Shown: positions 1-5,727 of the stretch, piece by piece
How positions within the stretch are numbered: position 1 is the stretch's first letter
How the letters are laid out: each line of letters starts with the position of its first letter
Source: Myxococcus sp. RHSTA-1-4
GTDB taxonomy: Bacteria; Myxococcota; Myxococcia; Myxococcales; Myxococcaceae
DNA length: 64,000 nt
Direction: 5' to 3'
NCBI RefSeq assembly: GCF_020037125.1
Contig: NZ_JAIQDG010000015.1
Span: 62,001-126,000 of the forward strand
Program-made: the position numbers and the translations under genes
Notes under the pieces: model-generated
Told to the model about the DNA's origin: nothing
Database searches by the model: none
The model's input: the letters and a program-made list of their open reading frames with translations, nothing else

Positions 1-253
1 CGACACGGCGGAGCGGGACTTGCGCCGCTGCCTCGCGCTGGACCCGGACCACGCCGCCGCGCGCTACCTGCTGGGCCTCCTGCTGGAACAGGGCGGCCGG
101 CCCGCCGAGGCCGCCGCCGAGTACCGCCGCGCGCTCCAGTCCCTGGAGGCCGGCCGCGCGCGCCCCGTGCCCTTCTTCCTCAACCCCTCCCGGCTCCAGG
201 TCGCCTGCGCCCACGCCGCCGAGCGCCTCGAGGCGGCCGGCCGGAGCCGCTGA
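1..253 (+). CDS. C-terminal end of a TPR-containing protein (5' end outside window)
   Basis: Reading frame 2 is open from the first base to the stop at 251-253, so only the last ~83 residues are visible. They form a tetratricopeptide-like helical pair: an ALDPDHAAARYLLGLLLEQGG segment followed by A-AEYRRAL. The tail has PVPFFLNPSRLQVACAHA. This arrangement, one TPR followed by a short helix with a Phe-Phe-Leu-Asn turn, resembles the C-terminal TPR region of CheR-type chemotaxis methyltransferases common in myxobacteria. That identity is an inference because no catalytic domain is in view. The next gene starts 84 bases downstream on the same strand. Confidence 0.55.
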   Translation, partial: DTAERDLRRCLALDPDHAAARYLLGLLLEQGGRPAEAAAEYRRALQSLEAGRARPVPFFLNPSRLQVACAHAAERLEAAGRSR

Positions 254-336
254 AGGGGCAGCCGGGCGGGCTTGCCGGCTCCGGGCATGCGAGAAGTCCG
301 GACGGGCGGGGGATTTGGCCGTAAGATGCCGGCCCC

Positions 337-1182
337 ATGCGAAGGCTCGTCCTGCTCGCCCTGCTGGCACTCCCTGGCTGCTTCTACCCCGCCGACCGTG
401 GCCGCGCCCTCGAGGCGAAGGTGGACCGGCTCGGCGCCGACACCGCCCAGATGCAGTCGCAGTTGAAGGAGGCGCGAGAGCAGCTCGCCGCCACGCTGCC
501 CAAGATTGACGAGAAGGTCGCCGAGGTCACCAAGGCCCTCCAGGGCCTGGACACCGCCGCGCGCCGCAAGGACGCGGACATCGGCATCCAGCTCCAGAAG
601 TCCGTGGAGGACCTGGCCCAGCTCCGTGGCCAGGTGGAGACCTACCTCCACAAAATCACCGAGCTGGAGACCGCCCTCGCCGAGCAGGACAAGAAGCTGC
701 TCGCGCTCCAGGGCACGGAGGCGGTGAAGGAGGCCGAGGCGAAGAAGAAGGCCGAGGAGCTCCAGCGCCCCACCGACAAGAAGGAGTTCCTCGCGCTGGC
801 CCAGGAGAAGGCCAAGGCGGGCGAGGTGCTGCTGGCGCGCCAGCTCTACACCGAGTTCCTCAAGAAGTGGTCCAAGGACCCGCTGGTGGGCGACGCCCAC
901 TACGGCCTCGGCGAGACGTACTTCAGCGAGTCCCGCTGCCGCGAGGCCCTCTTCGAGTACGGCAAGGTGGTGCAGGAGCACCCGAAGGCGTCGACCGCGC
1001 CGGACGCGTACCTGCGTTCCTCGGAGTGCTTCGCCAAGCTGAAGATGAAGGATGAGTCGCGGCTGGCGCTGGAGGAGCTCGTGAAGGGCTACCCGAAGTC
1101 CGCCGCGGCGAAGACCGCGAAGGAGCGCCTCGCCGAGCTGGACAAGGCGGCGAAGACTCCCGCGAAGAAGGGGAAGAAATGA
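337..1182 (+). CDS. CpoB/YbgF-like lipoprotein with coiled coil and TPR domain
   Basis: 281 residues. The N-terminus is a lipoprotein signal (hydrophobic stretch ending LLALPGC, lipobox Cys15), so the mature protein should be lipid-anchored in the envelope. Residues ~25-150 are heptad-rich and strongly charged, a predicted coiled coil. Residues ~155-265 carry tandem TPR-like helices (LARQLYTEFLKKW, AHYGLGETYFSESRCREALFEYGKVV, DAYLRSSECFAKL). The order lipid anchor, coiled coil, TPR is that of CpoB/YbgF, the periplasmic partner of the Tol-Pal system that coordinates outer-membrane constriction with peptidoglycan synthesis. No tol or pal gene is nearby, so this could be a paralogue. The C-terminus is Lys-rich. 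Its stop overlaps the next start (ATGA at 1179-1182), so the two are translationally coupled. Confidence 0.75.
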   Translation: MRRLVLLALLALPGCFYPADRGRALEAKVDRLGADTAQMQSQLKEAREQLAATLPKIDEKVAEVTKALQGLDTAARRKDADIGIQLQKSVEDLAQLRGQVETYLHKITELETALAEQDKKLLALQGTEAVKEAEAKKKAEELQRPTDKKEFLALAQEKAKAGEVLLARQLYTEFLKKWSKDPLVGDAHYGLGETYFSESRCREALFEYGKVVQEHPKASTAPDAYLRSSECFAKLKMKDESRLALEELVKGYPKSAAAKTAKERLAELDKAAKTPAKKGKK

Positions 1183-2324
1183 ACCTGCGTCCGACGCGGC
1201 TCGCCGCGCTCGCGCTGCTGCTCCTGCTGCCCCTGGTGGCGGGCGCGGCGCCGAAGCAGCTCGTGCTGCTCTTCACCGGAGACAATGGGGGCGAAATCGC
1301 CCCCTGTGGTTGAAGGCACAACCCGTCTGGCGGTCTGGCCAGACGAAAGATGGCGCTTGAGAAGGAGCGCGCGAAGGGCGTGCCGGTGCTCGTGCTGGAT
1401 GCGGGCAATGCGCTCTTCAAGAGCCGTGACAGCGGCGAGGCGCCGGACGCGAAGGCGCGCGCGGAGCTGCTGCTGTCGCAGATGGACGCGCAGGGCACCG
1501 CGGCCATGGCCGTGGGCGCGCGCGACCTCGTGCTCGGCGTGGACTTCCTGAAGAAGGGGACGAAGAAGGCGAAGCTGAAGCTGCTGTCCGCCAACCTGGT
1601 GGACGGCGAGGGCAAGCCGTACTTCCCCGCCTCGCTGGTGACGGACGTGGGCGGCGTGAAGGTCGGCGTGGTGGGAGTGTCCCCCGCCACGGACAAGCCG
1701 CAGCCCGCGGGGCCGGCCGTGAAAGGGAAGCCTCAGCCGATGATGCAGGGCCTGCCGGTGCAGTCCGCGGTGGCGGCCGAGGCGAAGCGCCTGCGCGAGC
1801 AGGAGAAGGTGGACGTCGTCGTGCTGCTGGCGGCGGTGCCCTACGACGAGGCCTTCCGCCTGGCCGAGCGGGTGGAGGGCGTGGACTTCGTGGTGCAGTC
1901 TCACGACGGCCGCGGCGTGGGCGTGGCGCAGCGCCAGGCCTTCGCCACCGTGGTTCCGCCGGGAGACCGGGGCCGGCAGCTCGCCCGCCTGGAGCTGGCC
2001 CTCGACGGGCCCGGCCGCTTCGCGGACATCTCCGAATTGGAGCGGACGCGGCAGAGCCTGGGCATCGTGGAGACCAACCTCGCCAAGGCGAAGGAGAAGC
2101 TCGCCGCCGCGGCGGATGCCACCACCCGGCAGTCCTACGAGCAGGCGGTCGCCAGCCTGGAAGCCCGGCGGACGGCCCTCAAGCAGGTGGCGGAGGGGGG
2201 CGCAACCGGCGCCGCCCGCACGCATCTGTTGTCCTACATCCAGCTCGGGAGCGAGGTGCCGGGGGACCCGGCCGTCCAGAAGCTGGTGGAACGCATCGAG
2301 CCTCCTGGCTCGGCGGCCCACTGA
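1179..2324 (+). CDS. Secreted 5'-nucleotidase/metallophosphoesterase-family protein, probable selenoprotein (UGA at 1311-1313 = Sec45)
   Basis: Translation from ATG 1179 gives a clear signal peptide (hydrophobic core [13 protein letters not shown]) and then [12 protein letters not shown], where an in-frame UGA (codon 45) interrupts an otherwise continuous reading frame. The frame resumes with [18 protein letters not shown] and runs to a stop at 2322-2324. GGLARR is the N-terminal signature of the UshA/5'-nucleotidase superfamily, so the homology spans the UGA, and a start at 1350 would remove the domain's first strand. Cys homologues of this branch, as I recall them, read PCGC at this point, so UGA replaces a Cys. 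A SECIS-type hairpin follows immediately (separate entry). With Sec the product is 381 residues. The usual metal ligands (DxH, GDxxD, GNHE) are altered (DNG, DAGN, GARD), so a redox rather than nucleotidase role is possible. Residues ~280-350 are helical and Lys/Ala-rich. Confidence 0.85.
1311..1345 (+). promoter_or_regulatory. Bacterial SECIS element (Sec UGA plus hairpin)
   Basis: The UGA is at 1311-1313. After ten bases, a perfect 8-bp stem CGTCTGGC (1324-1331) / GCCAGACG (1338-1345) closes a six-base loop GGTCTG (1332-1337). The loop starts with GG followed by U, the feature that SelB recognises. The E. coli fdhF SECIS apical loop likewise contains GGUCU. The first loop G is 19 bases after the UGA, inside the spacing known for bacterial SECIS elements. 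The hairpin lies wholly inside coding sequence, as required in bacteria. Confidence 0.85.
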
Positions 2325-2336
2325 CCCGAGCTGGCC

Positions 2337-2365
2337 TTGTGCACCGGCCGGCGCGCCGTTATAAG
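2337..2365 (+). promoter_or_regulatory. Candidate sigma-70-type promoter of rpmE
   Basis: TTGTGC (2337-2342) and TATAAG (2360-2365) are separated by 17 bp. This is the only AT-rich island in the 110 bp between the upstream stop and rpmE. It suggests rpmE has its own promoter rather than depending on the upstream operon. Confidence 0.5.
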
Positions 2366-2391
2366 CGCCGGCCACCCTCAGCGCCGGACCT

Positions 2392-2411
2392 CCCACCCGT
2401 CAGCGGGTGGG
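2392..2411 (+). promoter_or_regulatory. Leader hairpin just upstream of the rpmE ribosome binding site
   Basis: CCCACCCG (2392-2399) and CGGGTGGG (2404-2411) form a perfect 8-bp stem with a TCAG tetraloop, 23 bases before the rpmE start. It sits in the predicted 5' leader and ends just before the GGAGAGAG binding site at 2425-2432. Ribosomal-protein leaders often fold for autoregulation. Whether this one does is inference. Confidence 0.4.
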
Positions 2412-2434
2412 GGCAAGGCACACTGGAGAGAGAC

Positions 2435-2725
2435 ATGAAGCCCGAAGTTCACCCCGTCTATCCGCCGTCCCGCATCACCTGTGCGTGCGGCAACGTCGTG
2501 GAGACGAAGTCCACCCGCGGCTCCTTCTCGGTGGAAATCTGCTCGAACTGCCACCCCTTCTTCACGGGCAAGTACAAGCTCGTGGACACGGCCGGCCGCA
2601 TCGACCGCTTCCGCAAGAAGTACGCCGCCACCCCGGCCAAGGCCGAGGCTGCCCCGGCCGCCGAGGGCGCCGCTGCCCCCGCCGCGAAGCCGGCCGCCAA
2701 GAAGGGCAAGAAGGCCGAGGCCTGA
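2435..2725 (+). CDS. rpmE: 50S ribosomal protein L31 (RpmE)
   Basis: 96 residues. The N-terminal ~65 residues match L31: [20 protein letters not shown], then a [22 protein letters not shown]-like core and [10 protein letters not shown]. The Cys pairs CAC and CSNC show the zinc-binding (C+) form of L31, which sits at the ribosomal central protuberance bridging the subunits. After residue ~67 there is an Ala/Pro/Lys-rich tail of about 30 residues, a low-complexity extension beyond the usual L31 length. The start at 2435 is chosen because it follows GGAGAGAG and gives the canonical N-terminus. The frame is open further upstream, but that part lacks similarity. Confidence 0.96.
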   Translation: MKPEVHPVYPPSRITCACGNVVETKSTRGSFSVEICSNCHPFFTGKYKLVDTAGRIDRFRKKYAATPAKAEAAPAAEGAAAPAAKPAAKKGKKAEA

Positions 2726-2769
2726 TTCACGGCCCCAAGCCTGTCTTCACAGCTTGAGTCGTAACCCGT

Positions 2770-2818
2770 CGAGCAGGGTGCCGGAGGGCCTCCAAGAGAG
2801 GCGCTCCCGCCCTGCTCG
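2770..2818 (+). terminator. Long hairpin downstream of rpmE, candidate terminator
   Basis: CGAGCAGGG (2770-2778) pairs with CCCTGCTCG (2810-2818), a perfect 9-bp stem. The 31-base intervening segment can itself fold (GGAGGGCC with GGCGCTCC). It starts 44 bases after the rpmE stop. No U-tract follows, which is common for terminators in high-GC genomes. Confidence 0.45.
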
Positions 2819-2940
2819 CGGCGCTTCTACGGCCTGAAGCACGCGTCAAGTTTCAGGGTGCTACAGGCTGGAAATTAGACGTAGCAGTGAAGTGCTTGCA
2901 CATTCCGCCGCGTCCACGACGAGAGTCCGACGGAGGCGAG

Positions 2941-3822
2941 ATGTCCGCGCACGCTGCTGCCCCTGCCCTCAAGGTTGTCCGCCGCTCCCTGAGCGAGAGC
3001 GTCTACGCGAAAGGGGCGGACTACACGCTGCTGCACGGTGACAGCCTGGAGCTGATGGAGCAGTTCGAGCCCCAGACGTTCGACATGATTTTCGCGGACC
3101 CGCCGTACTTCCTCTCCAACGGCGGCACCACCTGCAAGGGTGGCAAGCGCGTCTCCGTGGCCAAGGGCAAGTGGGACGAGTCGCGCGGCGTGGAGGAGGA
3201 CCACAAGTTCACCACCGCGTGGCTGGCGGCCTGCCAGCGGCTCCTGAAGCCCACCGGCACGCTGTGGGTGAGCGGCACCCAGCACGTCATCTTCAACGTG
3301 GGCTTCGCCATGCAGAAGCTCGGGTACAAGCTGCTCAACACGATTACGTGGTTCAAGCCCAACGCCAGCCCCAACCTGGCGTGCCGCTACTTCACGCACT
3401 CCACCGAGCTGCTCATCTGGGCCTCGCCGAAGTCGGGCGGCAAGCTGCAGCACACGTTCAACTACTCCCGCATGAAGGCGGAGAACGGCGGCAAGCAGAT
3501 GCGCGACGCGTGGGTGCTGCCGCCCTCCGGCGACGCGGAGCTCACCGCGGACGGCGAGGGCCGGCTGTGGACCCTGACTGTCCCGCGCGGCGGCGAGGAG
3601 AAGGCCTTCGGCAGCCACCCCACGCAGAAGCCGGTGGCGCTGCTGGAGCGCATCCTCGAGGCGAGCTGCCCGCCGGACGCGCTGGTGCTGGACCCCTTCA
3701 ACGGCAGCGGCACCTCCGGCGTGGCGGCCCTCAAGCTGGGCCACCGCTACGTGGGCATCGACATGGACGAGAAGTACCTCGCCCTGTCGCAGAAGCGCCT
3801 TCAGGCGGTGTCGTCCCGGTAG
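2941..3822 (+). CDS. Orphan beta-class adenine-specific DNA methyltransferase (M.DpnIIB/DpnA-like)
   Basis: 293 residues from ATG 2941, which follows GGAGGCGAG. The catalytic motif DPPY (residues 53-56, FADPPYFLSNGG) lies N-terminal and the SAM-binding DPFNGSGTSG near residue 250. This order defines beta-class N6-adenine methyltransferases. Several blocks recall M.DpnIIB (DpnA), the GATC enzyme of the DpnII system that also methylates single-stranded DNA: FADPPYFLSNGG, NLACRYFTHSTE, GGKQMRDAW and SHPTQKPVALLERI. GATC specificity is inferred from that resemblance. No restriction endonuclease gene is adjacent, so it looks solitary, possibly serving regulation, repair or protection of incoming DNA. 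A longer GTG start at 2887 is possible, but that stretch is unlike the family. Confidence 0.88.
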   Translation: MSAHAAAPALKVVRRSLSESVYAKGADYTLLHGDSLELMEQFEPQTFDMIFADPPYFLSNGGTTCKGGKRVSVAKGKWDESRGVEEDHKFTTAWLAACQRLLKPTGTLWVSGTQHVIFNVGFAMQKLGYKLLNTITWFKPNASPNLACRYFTHSTELLIWASPKSGGKLQHTFNYSRMKAENGGKQMRDAWVLPPSGDAELTADGEGRLWTLTVPRGGEEKAFGSHPTQKPVALLERILEASCPPDALVLDPFNGSGTSGVAALKLGHRYVGIDMDEKYLALSQKRLQAVSSR

Positions 3823-3844
3823 TCCGCCGCTCCCCGCGGCCGCT

Positions 3845-5599
3845 TCAGGCGCGGGAGAGGATGAGCTCCACGCCCTGCCGGGCGATGGGGTGGTAGCGCT
3901 CCGCGTACTTCTTGAAGAGCGAGCGCGCCACTCCCCGGTACTCGCGTGACGACGCGAGCACGCCGTACAGCGGCTTGAGGTACTTCATGCGGCCCACCTC
4001 ACCGAGGAACGCCTCGGCGCGGCCCAGGGCCGGCTCCCACCCGCCGCGCAGCGCCGCCACCAGCCAGGACACCAGCACCTCCGAGTTGCGGCTCTTCGTG
4101 AGGCTGAAGCGCTCGTCGAGCTGCCGGAAGACGTCCCTCGGCGTGTCCGACGGCAGCCACTCCAGGTAGAGCTGCCACTCGGTGGGCGTCCAGTCCTTCA
4201 CCAGGTCCGCGGAGGGCACGGTGCCGCGCGCGCGCACCAGCGCCTCCAGCCGGGCCGAGCGCGGCGAGGGCGCCCCCGGCGGCACTCCCGGCTTGTGGAG
4301 GTACGCGTCCGCGTCCACCTTCGCCAGCACCCCGGGCAGCTCCCGCTCCGCGAAGGCGGTGAACTCCTCGGTGGTGAGCGCGCGGAAGCGGTACGTCGCC
4401 AGGTAGCGGCGGAGGAACTCGTCGAAGGCGGGGCGCCCGGCGGCGTCCTCCATGGCGCGCAGGAGCAGGTAGCCCTTCTCGTACGGAATCTGGGAGAAGG
4501 CCTCGTCCGGGTCCACGCCCGACAGGTGCGTGCGCAGCGCGGTGAGGTTCGGGTGGGAGCGGAAGTGGTGCAGCGCCTCCTCCAGCGCGCGCCGGCCCAG
4601 CGCCGCGTGCAGCGCCGAGACTTCGTGCCCGGCCAGCGCCTCCAGGATGCGGCGCTCGGCGAAGACGGTGAAGCCCTCGTTGAGCCAGAAGTGCTCCGCG
4701 GACGCGTTCGTCACCAGGTTGCCCGTCCACGAGTGCGCCAGCTCGTGCGCCACCACATTCACCAGGCTCTTGTCACCGGCGATGAGCGTGGGCGTGAGGA
4801 AGGTGAGGCGCGGGTTCTCCATGCCGCCATAGGGGAAGGAGGGCGGCATGGTGAGCAAATCGAAGCGCTCCCAGTCGTACGGGCCGAAGAGGGCCTCCGC
4901 GGCGCGGAGCATGTCGTCCACGCCGGAGAACTCGTCCGCCGCCTCCTCCAGCAACTCCGGCTCCGCCCACACGCGAGAGCGCGGGCCCAGCTCCTTCGGC
5001 GCGAGGCTGCCCACGGCGAAGGCCAGCAGGTACGGAGGCACCGGCTGCGGCATCTCGTAGTGCTCCTCCGCCTCCACGCCGTGCTCCTCGCGGTGCACGA
5101 AGCTGGCCGCCATGACGGCCTTCAGCGCCTTGGGCACCCGCAGCGCCGCCCGGTACCGGATGCGGATGCGCGGCGTGTCCTGCAGCGGCACCACGCTGCG
5201 CGCGTGGATGGCCTGGCACTGGCTGTACAGGAAGGGGTGCTGCCCGCCGGCCGTCTGCGAGGGCGTCAGCCACTGGAGCGCGCTGGCGCCCGGGGACGTC
5301 CGGTAGCGCACCGTGAGTTGCCTCAGCCCGGGCGGCAGCTCCACGCGCAGCCGGCTGCCCAGAATCGGCTCCGGCGGGGCCAGCATGTAGGGCAATGGGC
5401 GACCTTGCGCGTCCACCACCCCTCGAATCTCCAAATCCCGGGTATCCAGGTCGAGCGGGCCGGCGGAGGCCTCCTTCAGCGTCAGGGTGGCCTCCGCGTG
5501 CAGGCGCTGCGTCCGGAAATCGACGCGTGCCTTCCAGTCCAGGGTTTCCGTCTCAGGCTGCGTGCTGTCGTTGTACGAGTGTGGGTCGAGGCGCGCCAT
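3845..5599 (-). CDS. M1-family zinc aminopeptidase, leukotriene A4 hydrolase-like
   Basis: 584 residues from the chosen ATG at 5599. The catalytic signature HELAHSW with WLNEGF 18 residues on gives the HEXXH-(X)18-E zinc site of M1 peptidases. The substrate-binding motif appears as FPYGGMENPRLTF, followed by LIAGDKSLVNVVAHE, very like leukotriene A4 hydrolase/aminopeptidase B. The C-terminal ~150 residues are helical, as in the Leuk-A4-hydro_C domain. There is no signal peptide, so it is probably a cytosolic aminopeptidase acting on short peptides. The open frame extends to 5710, but the upstream 37 residues look non-coding and overlap the divergent promoter region. The start is therefore moderately certain. 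It converges with the DNA methyltransferase gene with a 22-bp gap. Confidence 0.9.
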   Translation of the reverse strand: MARLDPHSYNDSTQPETETLDWKARVDFRTQRLHAEATLTLKEASAGPLDLDTRDLEIRGVVDAQGRPLPYMLAPPEPILGSRLRVELPPGLRQLTVRYRTSPGASALQWLTPSQTAGGQHPFLYSQCQAIHARSVVPLQDTPRIRIRYRAALRVPKALKAVMAASFVHREEHGVEAEEHYEMPQPVPPYLLAFAVGSLAPKELGPRSRVWAEPELLEEAADEFSGVDDMLRAAEALFGPYDWERFDLLTMPPSFPYGGMENPRLTFLTPTLIAGDKSLVNVVAHELAHSWTGNLVTNASAEHFWLNEGFTVFAERRILEALAGHEVSALHAALGRRALEEALHHFRSHPNLTALRTHLSGVDPDEAFSQIPYEKGYLLLRAMEDAAGRPAFDEFLRRYLATYRFRALTTEEFTAFAERELPGVLAKVDADAYLHKPGVPPGAPSPRSARLEALVRARGTVPSADLVKDWTPTEWQLYLEWLPSDTPRDVFRQLDERFSLTKSRNSEVLVSWLVAALRGGWEPALGRAEAFLGEVGRMKYLKPLYGVLASSREYRGVARSLFKKYAERYHPIARQGVELILSRA

Positions 5600-5660
5600 G
5601 GAGGTCCGGTTTGTAGTCGGTGTCACGACCCCGTGGCGAGCCATCCGCACATCTGATTCC

Positions 5661-5688
5661 ATTGACTTTCGAGTCAATCGCCTACATT
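5661..5688 (+). promoter_or_regulatory. Palindromic operator-like site with overlapping promoter for fadN
   Basis: ATTGACT (5661-5667) and AGTCAAT (5672-5678) form a perfect 7-bp inverted repeat with a 4-bp spacer. The left arm contains TTGACT, usable as a -35 element, and TACATT (5683-5688) is a plausible -10 at 15 bp spacing. It lies 50 bp before the fadN start in an AT-rich patch. A repressor bound here would block the promoter. Fatty-acid-responsive TetR/FadR-type regulators commonly act this way on fad genes. No regulator gene is adjacent. Confidence 0.45.
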
Positions 5689-5727
5689 TGTGCAGTCCTC
5701 TCCTTCCCACATAGGGAGCCTTTCAAG

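Noticed and set aside
1350-2324. A shorter non-selenoprotein gene starting at ATG 1350
   Set aside because: It would delete the signal peptide and the GGLARR family motif, has no ribosome binding site, and begins inside the hairpin's 3' flank. The upstream frame shows clear homology and coupling to the previous gene.
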